Numbered from the stretch's first letter, positions 35,075-46,030 are shown. The stretch: 64,000 nt of DNA from Mikania micrantha (GCA_009363875.1 CM018680.1:67054639-67118638), one strand, 5' to 3'. Notes: a model not told the origin generated them from the sequence alone. Translations and numbers: made by a program.

Positions 35075-36517
35075 ATGAATAAAGAAATGATGAATTTTTT
35101 AAGATGTGAAATATTAAATAAATATAATTTAGATAATCTAATATGGTATCATAAAACATTTAATCAAGAATCTAGATTACTACATAGAAAAGAATGGGAA
35201 GATTATATTATTAACAATAATGAAAATATTACTTTCTTTACTTGGTTACCTATATATTGTAAGAATAATAATATCAAATATCCTACTATAGAACAAATAT
35301 CTGTAAATAATAAAATTACAAAAAATTATACACTAATAAAAAACAATGAAGAATTAGTTAGTATTCATCCTCCTCATGAAAACATAAAAATTATAAAAGA
35401 AAGAAGAGAATATATAGGAGTACCTTTAGCAAATCTTAATGACGATAATACAAAAAATTTAAATACAATCATCTGTCAGAATAATTATACAAATGAAAAA
35501 TTAAATACTATAGGAGAACAATTAGAAAGAATTGAAAATGAAAAAACGGAATTAGAAGTAAAAGAAAAAATTAAAGGAAAAGAAATTAAAATAGAAAATC
35601 CTATATTCAAACCCTTTATTATAGATACTCCTACAATTTTAAATAAAAAAGAGAAAAATTTAAATCTAATGAAAGAACAATTAGAAACATTAGAAAAATT
35701 AAAAAATTTAAGTCTAAATACTATAAATGATGGAGATGATGAATCTTATAATACAGATTCCTCTTATAACAAATTAGAATCTCAATTTAATACTATGAAA
35801 ACTGAAACAATAAATAAATTAAAAAATTTTACTTTAAAACCAGATACTAGAAATTGGTATTATAAACCAACTCCTCCTGATGTACAAATAGAAGAAGGCA
35901 GTAACAGAGTTTATACTGCATATGATGGTAAATCTATATATGAATGGAATATAGATGGACAATCTGAATTTCAAATTCTAAATATATTACAAGAAATGAC
36001 TATGGCATCTAATGCATATAAACAAATAGGAAATAATGAAATACAAATTTTCAAAATGATTGTTTCTGGTTTTTCCGGAAATTTAAAAGGATGGTGGCAT
36101 AATTATGTAACAGATTATGATAAACAATTTATTACAAATGCTAAAAAAGTGAAATTAGAAAATGGAATACAAGTCCAAACTGAAGAAACAGATATAATAA
36201 ATACACTTATATTCGCTATTATAAAAATTTTTATACGAAATCCTTCAGATTACCAAGAAAGGAGTTCTTTAATATTACTAAATCTTACGTGTAGAAAATT
36301 ACAAGATTTTAGATGGTATAAAGATGTTTTTATATCTAAAGTTATGATGAGAAATGATTGTAAACAATCATATTGGAAAGAAAGATTTATTGCAGGATTA
36401 CCAAAATTATTTGCAGAAAGAGTTAGAGAGAAAATTAAAAGAGAAAATAACAATTATATACCATATGACGTTGTTTTTTCAATAAAATTTTCCATTATAA
36501 CATTTACAAATAATTAA
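35075..36517 (+). pseudogene. Pararetroviral coat-protein ORF, truncated by an inversion
   Basis: The ORF is open for 480 codons from an ATG one base after the previous stop. Residues about 1-120 are unrecognised; about 150-260 is charged and helical; the coat-protein core starts near residue 265 (RNWYYKPTPPD), with SIYEWNIDG, GWWHNYVTDYDKQFI (about 338) and DFRWYKDVFISKV. These are standard caulimovirid coat-protein words. It breaks near 36470, after IPYDVV: the following codons are antisense of the viral 5' leader, so the zinc knuckle, protease and RT are missing. In an intact genome these would follow in the same polyprotein. Confidence 0.8.
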
Positions 36518-36550
36518 TTAGAGTATTTAGACATAATACCACTTGAATCA
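36475..36550 (-). other. Viral leader downstream of primer site, joined in inverse orientation
   Basis: Read on the minus strand this follows the primer site and contains a short ATG frame beginning just after it and then a second ATG, apparently the start of the first viral ORF. It stops at the junction with the coat-protein ORF, which reads the other way. The junction is therefore a head-to-head rearrangement. Confidence 0.55.
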
Positions 36551-36564
36551 TGGCTCTGATACCA
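36551..36564 (-). other. Pararetroviral primer binding site, tRNA initiator Met
   Basis: Minus strand TGGTATCAGAGCCA, continuing TG, complements the 3' end of initiator tRNA-Met. All plant pararetroviruses prime minus-strand synthesis here. Confidence 0.85.
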
Positions 36565-36663
36565 ATAAGGATCGGATCGAGAGCATGAAGATTTAAATAA
36601 CAAACAATATAGCAATATGGCAGAAACATAAATTAAACAACTCATATTTAAATAATACCTTGA

Positions 36664-36669
36664 TTTATT
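36664..36669 (-). promoter_or_regulatory. Possible viral polyadenylation signal
   Basis: Minus strand AATAAA lies about 180 bp downstream of the TATA box and upstream of the primer site, the arrangement used in pararetroviruses to make terminally redundant RNA. Confidence 0.4.
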
Positions 36670-36847
36670 TCTTGAATATCAGAATTACAAATGATTTCCT
36701 TACAATTGGGTGGAGCAATAATAACTTGAAAATCTAAAGATTTTGAACATTGGGTGGTTGATAATACAAGTTTTTGAGGAGAGGGTTTTTTCATACATTT
36801 AATTCTAAGTGAATTTTCGAATGAATCTTAATACAATAGAGCCTTCA

Positions 36848-36854
36848 ATTTATA
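36848..36854 (-). promoter_or_regulatory. Putative pararetroviral TATA box
   Basis: Minus strand ctctataaattg gives a TATAAAT box about 290 bp upstream of the primer site, the expected place for the pregenomic RNA promoter. Confidence 0.5.
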
Positions 36855-36995
36855 GAGCCTTCAGAGTTAGAATATAATTGAATCTTGTCGGCCATTGAGA
36901 AGAGTAAATTGTCTCGTTGCAGAATAATTAATTTCGTCTTTATTAAAGTTTGGCAAGTTTGGCAGAGTGACTGGCTACTTTGACAAAAATGTCAT

Positions 36996-37150
36996 ATCTT
37001 TGAAAATCGCGTCTTGGACTCTTCTTGACAATAATTGCTTAATTTTGAAAATCGCCGTCTTGAACTCTTCTGGACAATAATTGAGATGAATGTCACATTT
37101 TTGAAAATCGAGTCACATCTTTGAAAATCGAGTCTTGGACAATAATTGAG
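36996..37150 (-). repeat. Direct repeats upstream of the viral promoter
   Basis: The plus-strand word ttgaaaatcg followed by c/agtcttg and gacaataattg recurs at about 37000, 37044, 37101 and 37121. It lies 150-300 bp upstream of the putative TATA box, where enhancer repeats would be expected. Confidence 0.6.
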
Positions 37151-37188
37151 ATTAACCCATATTAGAAACGGATCATCCCATGGGTAAC

Positions 37189-38393
37189 TTATATGGATCC
37201 AATATCTTCATACGGATCTTGAGAATCTTGAAGTATATTTTCATCAGTAGTAGAATTTCTTGATTGAGAAGGAGAATTTTTCTTAATTTCACTAATAATT
37301 CTTTGCATCTCTTCGGAGGTTGAACAAGATTGTAATCTGATAATATAATCTTGATCTTCAAAAGTATTGAGACTTAAATTTACAGGAAACTTGATAGATC
37401 TTTCATGTTGACTTGTTATAGACTTATAATAGTTTTGTACTGAGGAAACATTGGCTTTTTCTATTGAAAATTTGTTCCACCATTTACTTCTGTAATGTCT
37501 TAACAGAAGAGGAGGAGAAATGTCTTGTTTTGCTTGATAATGGTACGTCCAAGAAAAAATCCAAGGAATTCGAAATATAGTCATGAATTGGAGAGTATAT
37601 TCGAAATCTGGGGTTCCTTCTTGTTTAAAATAATCTATAAACTTATTATAGGCTATAGAGATATCTTTAGGGAAAGCCTCAGGAATAATCCCTATATATT
37701 TAAACCACTTAATAAACCATCTTGGATAATTATTTGAGAATTGATCATCATAATATATAAACCAAGAATGATTAAAATTTCTAAATAATAGAGTCTTTTC
37801 CCAAGCTTCCTGATAATCATAATAATTATATTGAGGATAGGAATGAAAATTAGAAAGAGTTTTTTGAACGAATGGTTTTGATTTCCATTCTTCAAGAGTA
37901 ATTACTTTTCTAATTTTTATTTTAGAATAATCAATCTTGGAGGGATTTTGAGAATTAAATATATGTTGAATATCAACTGATCCAGTATCAACAAGAATGG
38001 CTTGATAATATTCTATAGTTTTATATTCACCATTATAAAAATGACAATTTATGGGATATAGAAAGTCTATAAGACTAAGAAAGCTATGTTGAACTTTCTC
38101 TTCTTCGATAGGTTCTAAAATTTTTACAACCTTAAAATTTGGATTTATAGAATAAAAACTAGAATCTGTAGAAGATGAAGGATTAGAATTTTTTATATGA
38201 GTTTTTTGAATATTGGTATTGATAATAGATTGTGGTAATATTCTTGTTTGTATTACCGAAGAATAAGGTGGTCTAAAAGATATAGGAGCAGGAGATCTTG
38301 GTCTTGATGAAAATGGAGATAATGGAGTAAATCTATTATTAATTGGTAATGGAGTTCCAAGAGAACTGGAAGAACTTGATGATGGCTGATTGG
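37189..38393 (-). pseudogene. Movement-protein-type region of the pararetrovirus
   Basis: The minus-strand frame seems open over most of this stretch with no good start, and ends at 37189. Recognisable words are WFIYYDDQF, YPRWFIKWFKY, PWIFSWTYHYQ and RHYRSKWWNKF, which I associate with the segment that follows the movement-protein domain in petuvirus/tungrovirus-like polyproteins. A Ser/Pro-rich segment lies at the N-terminal side (about 38260-38390). The C-terminal 60 residues are Ser/Glu-rich. The left part is cut by the (TA)n border. The promoter and primer site follow directly downstream, which is an unusual place for a movement-protein ORF. Confidence 0.6.
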
Positions 38394-38427
38394 TATATAT
38401 ATATATATGTGTATATATATATATATA
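38394..38427. repeat. (TA)n tract, right border of viral insertion
   Basis: TA run with one tgtg interruption between the viral segment and the next foldback element. Confidence 0.95.
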
Positions 38428-38850
38428 GGGGAAGGATCAAATGTTAACCCTTCTTTATTGCGATAACCGTATAACCCTAGCACTTTTTTGCGTTTTTTGC
38501 TCGAATCTTTTTTTTCATGGTCTTTATTATACATAAATAGGGGGGTTTCGTTCTTGTGTTTTTGCTAATTCATCACCGTTTAGAAGTTATTTACAACCGT
38601 AAGTAAGTGTAATGACTTACAATTGCTTACAACACATATCTGATGTAAGTGTGATGTAAGTAACTGTAAGTCGTTACACTTACTTATGGTTGTAAATAAT
38701 TTCTAAAAGGTTATGAATTAGCAAAAACACAAAAAAGAAACCTCCCCCATTTATGTATAATAAAGACAATGAAAAAAACAAAGATTCGGGCAAAAAATGG
38801 CTAGGGTTATGCGGTTATCGCAATAAGGAAGGGTTAACAAATGAACCATC

Positions 38851-38852
<2 letters not shown>
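38428..38852. mobile_element. (TA)n-bordered foldback element, 425 bp, near-perfect palindrome
   Basis: Left end ggggaaggatcaaatgttaa and reverse-complemented right end gggatggttcatttgttaac; the arms continue with gataaccg(t/c)ataaccctagc and then nearly to the centre (tagaagttatttacaaccgt versus its complement at about 38690). The whole element could fold into one hairpin of about 190 bp per arm. The centre holds acttacaattgcttac words. Confidence 0.8.

Positions 38853-38911
<59 letters not shown>
38853..38911. repeat. (TA)n tract
   Basis: Uninterrupted TA run of about 58 bp. Confidence 0.95.
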
Positions 38912-38915
<4 letters not shown>

Positions 38916-40055
38916 TAGGCTAAAAAGGGTTAAAACCTTAAAAAGAGTAGGAAGAAATCTTAGCCATTGATTTTTAAGATGAATGGTTGTAAGGGTGCCA
39001 CCTCATTTGAGAGAATTAAGGGGGAATTTAAGTGGTTGGAGGGGTATAATGGGCATTGTAGCCATTGTTGACTTTTTAACAACTTCCCCCTACTTTTTTT
39101 AAACGTTTATAACTTTTTTGTACGTAATTATTTTTTAAAAAAAATTACACCATAAAATAAAGCGTTTTTTTATCTTTTCAACGAGTATAACATTGCTATA
39201 TAAAAAAAACGACCTAAATTGGTGTATATGAATGTTGCGTTTTATGGTGTTTTTGGGATGTTTATATCACTGAACACAAAAAACATTATAAAATGTTTAG
39301 CTTCGATCTCATGAATATTCGAACAATATAAACACCACAAAACGTCAACGCCATAAACATTATAAAATAGCTCAAAAAAACACCATGAAAAGTAAACACT
39401 ATAAAACTAAGTTAAAAAACACCATAAAATGTCCTGTTTTATTTTCTTTAACACCTGGAAATCATTAACACCATAAAATGCAAACACAATAAATTAATTC
39501 AAAAAACACCGTAAAATGTACATATACGTTACAAAAAAAACACCATAAAGATGTTTTTGGTGTTCAAAAAAACTATAAGACGCCTTGTTTTAGTTCGTTA
39601 ACTTCTGAATATTATAAACACCATAAACGTTAACACCATAAATAAGTTGAAAAACACCATAAAACATTAACACCATAAAATATAGACATGCGTTACAAAA
39701 AAACGCAATATAATTTTGTTTAAATAACATTTGAAAAACACCATAAAATGAACAGTTAGTAAGACTCGGTATAAGTCATTATTTTTATTTTTATTTTTAT
39801 TTTATTTTTAATATTATACTCTTTAGAAAGTAAAAAAAAACGCTTGATTTTATGGTGTAATTTTTTTAAAAAAAATACTAATTTACAAAAAAGTTACGAG
39901 CGTTTAAAGAAATGAGAGAAATTTGCTTGTGACTTGCATGCGTAATTTATTTTTTGTTTTGACATTTTTACCCTTATGCTCCTAATCCACATGTCATTCT
40001 TTTGTGGCTTCTTAGACTTTTTAAGGTTTCAAGCCTTTTTAGAATATCTTTACCC
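38912..40055. mobile_element. (TA)n-bordered TIR element with CACCATAAAA repeats
   Basis: Left end gggttaggctaaaaagggtt and reverse-complemented right end gggtaaagatattctaaaaa share the continuing word gaaaccttaaaaag, giving imperfect inverted repeats of about 45 bp. Between 39260 and 39750 the word aacaccataaaa appears more than ten times on either strand. No ORF is credible. Confidence 0.65.
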
Positions 40056-40058
40056 ATT

Positions 40059-40076
40059 TATATATATATATATATA
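40059..40076. repeat. (TA)n tract
   Basis: Short TA run between two elements. Confidence 0.9.
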
Positions 40077-40625
40077 GGGAATGGATCTAATACTAACTCT
40101 AAGATTCATCAATAACCCATTAACCCAACCATATTGAATGATCAAATTACAAGATGCTAATCTAATGGTTGATATTAAACTATAATATAATAATGTAATT
40201 GATTTGAAAGAAAAAGGAATAAGGGTATTAATGTAATTTGATATATTAAATACTTTACCCCATCTTTTTTTATACATCCATAACTTTTTTATACTATAAT
40301 ATTTTTTTATAAAAATTGCACCATTTTACTCGTCTTTTTTTTCTCTTTAATTCCGTTATAGTCTTGACTAGGTTTTTTTATTTTTTTCGGATGTTCGTAT
40401 TTACACCAATGTAACAAGTATAAAACTAACAAATTATTTGTAACAAGTTGTAACAAATTTGGGTTTACATTGTTGTATAATAAATAGGGGTTAAGTTTAA
40501 GAGTGTAAACGAGCCAAGCCGATCTTGAGCTCGTTAATTACGTTATATTCTTGACTAGGTTTTTTATTTTTTCTGGATGCTCGTTAATTATGTTATATTC
40601 TTGATTTTGTAACGAATTTTGGTTT

Positions 40626-41525
40626 TTAAAGTACTAAAATGTATTTACAATCTTGTAAATATAATTTTTAAATTATGAAAATGTATTTACAATCTTATAG
40701 ATATAACGAATTTTGGTTTTTATAAACAAAATGTTATATTATTTTTTTTAAAGTATTAAAACATATTACAATCTAGTAGATATAACGAATTTTATTTTTT
40801 ATCAACAAAATATTATAGTATTTTTTTAAAGTATTAAAATGTATTTAGAATCTTGTAGATATAACGAATTTTGGTTTTTATCAACAAAATGTTATATTAT
40901 TTTTTTTAAGTATTAATATATTTACAATCTTGTAGATATAATTCTTTTAAAGTATTAAAACGTATTTACAATCTTGTATATATAACGAATTTTGGTTTTT
41001 ATCAACAAAATGTTATATTATTTTTTTTAAAGTATTAAAATATCTTTACAATCTTGTAGATATAATTTTTTAAAGTATTAAAACGTATTTACAATCTTGT
41101 ATATATAACGAATTTTGGTTTTTATCAACAAAATGTTATATTATTTTTTTTAAAGTATTAAAATATCTTTACAATCTTGTAGATATAATTTTTTTAAAGT
41201 ATTAAAACGTATTTACAATCTTGTATATATAACGAATTTTGGTTTTTATCAACAAAATGTTATATTATTTTTTTTAAAGTATTAAAATATCTTTACAATC
41301 TTGTAGATATAATTTTTTTAAAGTATTAAAACGTATTTACAATCTTGTAGATATAATTTTTTTAAGGTATTAAAACGTATTTACAATCTTGTATATATAA
41401 CGAATTTTGGTTTTTATCAACAAAATGTTATATTATTTTTTTTAAAGTATTAAAATGTCTTTACAATCTTGTAGATATAATTTTTTTAAAGTATTAAAAC
41501 GTATTTACAATCTAGTAGATATAAC
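40626..41525. repeat. Compound tandem array
   Basis: Units built of gatataacgaattttggttt, tatcaacaaaatgttatatt and attaaaacgtatttacaatc repeat about eight times. From about 40970 they form a higher-order unit of about 120 bp in which a shorter unit lacking the cgaattttgg part alternates with the full one. Confidence 0.85.
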
Positions 41526-41747
41526 GAATTTTTGAGCATCCGGAAAAAATAAAAAAACCTAGTCAAGAATATAACGTAATTAACTAGCTCGGGATCGGCT
41601 TGGGTCGTTTACACTCTTAAACATAAAACCGTATTTATTCTACAACAATGTAAACCGAAATTCGTTACAACTCGTTACAAATAATTTGTTATTTTTATAC
41701 TTGTTACATTGGTGTAAATACGAACATACGAAAAAAAATGAAAAAAA

Positions 41748-41752
41748 CTAGT
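41748..41752. repeat. Target site duplication CTAGT, left copy
   Basis: It matches 50068-50072 and fits the 5-bp duplication of gypsy integrases. Confidence 0.9.
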
Positions 41753-43108
41753 TGATGGAATGGGTTTGGAATTGATTCTAACTTGATTAATTGGTTGTTT
41801 TTATGTTATTTGACGTGTTTATTTATTCGGAATAGAAGCTACCGGTTGTCCTTGTATGTTTGTAGGTTGGATGAGGCAAGAAAGCGTTTTTAAGAGGAAA
41901 CCGAGCAAAGAGGAGCAAAACCGAGCACATCCGAACAACCGCGTATGCGAAATGGAAGCCAAGAACTTTGAAGAGGCATATCTTGGGCTGGGAGAGGAGT
42001 TACGGGACGTATAATATATGAAAATCGTGTTTCTCGACGAGACGAAGCTAATGGTGATATCAGATCAGGCGTAAGTTACGCCTAAGGGGCCGTAACTTAC
42101 GCCGGGAAGCTGTTCCGTAACCAGAAACGTAAGACAGAGGTTGTAAGGCGTAAGGTGTATGTCAGTAGGCGTAAGTTACGCCTAGGGGGGCGTAACTTAC
42201 GCCGGGTGCTTCCGGAAAAGGTCAAAATTCGCGTTTTTTGGGGTATTTAAGGCCCAAATCAACCCTAGTCGACTATCACACCTTTGGGGCAAGTTCTTGG
42301 GCGATCTTGGAGTATTTTGGAGCGTTCTAAAGCCTTGATTCATCAATCCTAACAGCAAATTGAAGATTCCATCATGCAATTCCACATGAAGATTAAAGAT
42401 TTAAGCGTTGCTATGTCCGGCTAAGTCTCTCGTGATCGTCTCCGGATGGATGGTTAGGTTTAGTGGTTAAAGTTTACTTTGGATTGCTAAACATTGGTAT
42501 TAGATTAGTTTTTCATTGATTACTTATCTAGTATTGCTTGATTGTGAAACCCTAACCATTGTTTCATTACTTTTCAATTTCAAGTTCAAGTCGTTTACTT
42601 TTTATTCATTCATGGTTTGAGTGGATTGGTGATTGATGAATTTGAGTTTTCAAAGCTTTTATGATTAATTGGTTTTGTGAAATTAATAATCAACCGAATC
42701 AACAACATCGGTCTAGTTATCGGTTGTCAATAAGGTCATTAATTGGTTTCCAAAGACTAGGTGTAGATCAATCCAAGCATAAGCTATGTCTATGTAGTTT
42801 CCAATTGACAATTCAAAGCATCTTTAATTACTTAATTAACCTGAAATCCGGAGTGATCACTTTTCCATTTTATTGTTTACAAATCTCTTAGTTTAATTCG
42901 TTTGTTTTAGTTAAGTTAATTGTTTCTTAATTCAACCCTAAAATCAACAATTTCAAGTTTAAATTTTTATTGCAAGTAGTCAATTAGTTGTGTTGAAAGT
43001 AGTTTCCACTTGACTTCTCGTGGATCGATACCCGACTTCCCTAACTAAATTGGGTTGTAGGACTTGAGTTTAAACTCTTATTTTTGGTTGGTACTTCGAC
43101 ACCGATCA
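41753..43108 (+). repeat. 5' LTR of the Athila element
   Basis: 1356-bp LTR starting TGATGGAATGGG and ending ACCGATCA. At 42068-42103 and exactly 100 bp later at 42168-42203 it carries hairpins GGCGTAAGTTACG...CGTAACTTACGCC with 13-bp perfect stems and 10-base loops. Confidence 0.95.
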
Positions 43109-43113
43109 AATTT

Positions 43114-43131
43114 TGGCGCCGTTGCCGGGGA
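43114..43131 (+). other. Primer binding site of the Athila element
   Basis: TGGCGCCGTTGCCGGGGA, five bases inside the LTR, is the primer site typical of Athila and related Tat elements (tRNA-Asp type). Confidence 0.85.
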
Positions 43132-43228
43132 GTCGTACGCAAATTACTTTCAATTTCGTTTTAGTTTATTTTGTTTATTTGTCAGATTTACACGGGTTGT
43201 GTTAGTGTGCAGGTAATTACAGGTTTGC

Positions 43229-46030
43229 ATGCATACTAGGTATTCTGGGAGATCTTCACCTTTGAATTTTGATCCAGAAATTGAACGCACTGCTCGTAGA
43301 AATCGAGTGCTTCATCGAACAGAGCTTGCATCTCCAAGCATTCAACAACAATTAAGAATGGAATTTCCACCTGAACCACCAAGGTTTGAGGATTTCGAGA
43401 ATCCACAAGGTAACCCAAATCCTCCACCACCACCTGCTCAACCCCAATTTCAACATATCCCTCCTCCTAACCATCCCCCTAATGATGACCACCATACCAA
43501 CACCACTGAAACAAGACATACTTTTAGAGGAGGAAGTCATCATGGAACAATAGGGAGTGATGAGAACAACATCCAGAATTGGGATGATGGTTTAAATGGT
43601 GGTGATTACAACTTGCAAAATGTCAATGCTGCTTATGATGATCCTTACGGGTATCCTCCACCACAACCACAAATGCAAAACCCTTACCCACAACCAAATC
43701 CACAACCATTGAATCAAGGGGGTTATGGTTTTCATCATCAGCCACCACAGTTTGGTTATCCACCTCAACAAGGGTTCAACAGGCCACCAAGGCCACAAAA
43801 TCAAAACTATGGGCCTGGAATCCCTATGCCTCCTCCAAACATGGGAGTGCCCATGAACTACAATCAAGGCATGGCACATGCACAAGGTGCCACTACTCAC
43901 TTCCGACCTGCTTTGACTACCAATTCCTCACCGGTAGTGACACCTGTGAGGCATGGTAGGTCTTTTGAAGTGAGACCAGCAGTTTTGTCATCTTTGCCCA
44001 CATTTCATGGAAGAGCTACTGAGGAGCCATATCAGCATTTGCAAGAGTTCGAGCAATTCTGTCAGGTTACGGGTGGCCAAGGATTTTCAGCGGATGAAGT
44101 GAAGTTAATCCTCTTTCCGTTTACTTTGAAAGATAGAGCTAAAGAGTGGTTTTCTACACTACCAGCATCTAGCATCTACACATGGGCAGAAATGCAACAA
44201 CAGTTCCTAAGTGAATTTTATACAATGAAGAAGACAACGGAAGCTAGGGCTGCCATTAGAAACTTCAAGCAAAAAGGAGGAGAGTTATTTCATGAGGCCT
44301 TCACCCGGTTCAAGGATATGTTGAGGAAATGCCCACATCATGGGATCAACATGTGGGAGCTCTTGGTTGCGTTCTATGATGGGATGTCATCGGAGGATAT
44401 AAGGGACATCAACTCCCAAAGTAATGGGACTTTCTTGTACAACCATGTACAAGTGGATTGGGACATGCTTGAACGCATGAGCGCTACTTCAAAGAGGCTA
44501 GAACAATCTAACAAGCGGTCGAAGCATGAAACGGTTAATGGTGCAGCCACACAACTAAACGAAGAGCAATTGGAGGTCGTGGCACAAAAGATGGCTAAAC
44601 TTGCGGGATTGGGAAAGGACAACACCAAATCTGAAAATGTTTTTAGTGTATGTGGTGGATGTGGAGAGATTGGACATAAAGCAAGTCAATGCTCAGCTCA
44701 GTTTGGTCCAACAGAAGAAGTCAACCAAGTGTATGGAGACATGAATTCCAACACGTATCATCCGGGGTTGCGTAACCATCCGAACTTCAGGTATGGTAAC
44801 ACCTCCAATCAAATGAACCCCAATTTCCAAGCACCAAACAACCAAGGAAATCAGCAGCAATTCAACCGCCAACAAGGGTATAATCAAGGTGGTTACCAAA
44901 GGCAATACCAAGGGAATCAAAACCAAGGTTTTCAAGGAAACTATAGGCAACCACCTTCTCAACAAGCAAATCAACAAGGCGGTTCAACATCTACTTCTGA
45001 AGCTTCAAAGATTGATGAGATATTCGAGATGTTGAAGGAAATGAAAAAGGAGAACGAGATGAGGGACAAAGCCTTTAATGCACTGAACAAGCAAGTGGGG
45101 CAAATGGCTGAAGATTTGGCAAAGAGGAATCCTGGAACATTGCCAAGCGATACAAAGGTAAATCCCGCTCATCAAGGATCATCTTCTAAGCATGCTCAGG
45201 TAAAACAGGTAACCACACTTAGAAATGGTAAGGTTTATGATAACAAAGTTGATGTTCCACCAACCTTTGTAGAAGGTGTGGTGGAAGATGTTGATGAGGA
45301 TGAGGAAAGTGATAGTGAGGAGACACCTATTGCATCTAAACCGGTAACTAAACCCGAATGTGTTTCAAATAAAACAACCAAGGAAGCTCCTTTTCCGGAG
45401 GCCTTGGTAAAACCGGATCTTTCTAATAAAACAAAAAGGGGCCCACAACAAGATGAAATGTGGGAAGTTTTCAAACAAGTTAAAATAAACCTCCCTTTGT
45501 TAGATGCAATCAAACAGGTGCCTGCCTATGCTAAATACTTGAAGGAACTTTGCACACAGAAAAGGCAACCTAAGTTGCCCAAAAAGCTTGATGTAAATGT
45601 GCAAGTGAGTGCTATTTTGTCGGGTGCTCTTCCACCTAAGTTGGAAGATCCAGGAACGCCTTTAATTTCTATTCAAATTGGTGATTTTACAAGTGAAAGG
45701 GCGTTGTTGGATCTTGGTGCTAGTATTAGCATCCTCCCAGGAAGTCTCTATGACCAATTTGATTTTGGTCCACTTCAAAAAGCTGACACCACAGTTGTGT
45801 TAGCTGATTTGACTCCTAAACTTCCTAGGGGGGTGTTAACGGATGTGATTGTCAAGGTGGAAGACTTCTACTACCCGGTAGATTTTTTGGTATTGGATTA
45901 TGTGTCGGGTATTCAGGGTAGGCAACCGGATGTCATATTGGGAAGGCCATTTTTGGCCACTGCTCATGCCCAAATCAATTGTGTTGATGGCACGGTTGAC
46001 ATGACATCGGTAACCGAAAGTTGCGTATGA
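43229..46030 (+). CDS. Athila Gag and protease
   Basis: This makes the structural protein and aspartic protease, 933 codons from ATG 43229, about 120 bp after the LTR. The N-terminus is Pro/Asn/Gln-rich; the gag core spans about residues 255-420 (HLQEFEQFCQ, LFPFTLKDRAKEWF, FLSEFY); a CCHC knuckle CGGCGEIGHKASQC is near 474; a Gln/Asn-rich linker follows; protease LLDLGASISILP is near 827 and ILGRPFLATAHAQIN near 910. DLGA instead of DTGA is usual in Athila. The ORF ends at 46030 because of an apparent one-base loss near 46006 (acatcggtaacc); the expected frame continues into the next ORF, so the intact element would have one gag-pol ORF. Confidence 0.9.
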   Translation: MHTRYSGRSSPLNFDPEIERTARRNRVLHRTELASPSIQQQLRMEFPPEPPRFEDFENPQGNPNPPPPPAQPQFQHIPPPNHPPNDDHHTNTTETRHTFRGGSHHGTIGSDENNIQNWDDGLNGGDYNLQNVNAAYDDPYGYPPPQPQMQNPYPQPNPQPLNQGGYGFHHQPPQFGYPPQQGFNRPPRPQNQNYGPGIPMPPPNMGVPMNYNQGMAHAQGATTHFRPALTTNSSPVVTPVRHGRSFEVRPAVLSSLPTFHGRATEEPYQHLQEFEQFCQVTGGQGFSADEVKLILFPFTLKDRAKEWFSTLPASSIYTWAEMQQQFLSEFYTMKKTTEARAAIRNFKQKGGELFHEAFTRFKDMLRKCPHHGINMWELLVAFYDGMSSEDIRDINSQSNGTFLYNHVQVDWDMLERMSATSKRLEQSNKRSKHETVNGAATQLNEEQLEVVAQKMAKLAGLGKDNTKSENVFSVCGGCGEIGHKASQCSAQFGPTEEVNQVYGDMNSNTYHPGLRNHPNFRYGNTSNQMNPNFQAPNNQGNQQQFNRQQGYNQGGYQRQYQGNQNQGFQGNYRQPPSQQANQQGGSTSTSEASKIDEIFEMLKEMKKENEMRDKAFNALNKQVGQMAEDLAKRNPGTLPSDTKVNPAHQGSSSKHAQVKQVTTLRNGKVYDNKVDVPPTFVEGVVEDVDEDEESDSEETPIASKPVTKPECVSNKTTKEAPFPEALVKPDLSNKTKRGPQQDEMWEVFKQVKINLPLLDAIKQVPAYAKYLKELCTQKRQPKLPKKLDVNVQVSAILSGALPPKLEDPGTPLISIQIGDFTSERALLDLGASISILPGSLYDQFDFGPLQKADTTVVLADLTPKLPRGVLTDVIVKVEDFYYPVDFLVLDYVSGIQGRQPDVILGRPFLATAHAQINCVDGTVDMTSVTESCV

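Larger units (their letters stand above)
34831..38394. mobile_element. Endogenous pararetrovirus (Caulimoviridae), rearranged
   Basis: The segment holds a small plus-strand ORF, a plus-strand coat-protein ORF, then, inverted, a viral leader with a tRNA-Met primer site, a promoter region and a movement-protein-type ORF. It is AT-rich and codes in AT-rich codons, unlike its surroundings. TA runs border both sides; insertion of endogenous caulimovirids at AT/TA repeats is established for rice tungro-like and florendovirus sequences. Protease, RT and RNase H are absent, so the copy is defective. The genus cannot be fixed without RT. Confidence 0.85.
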
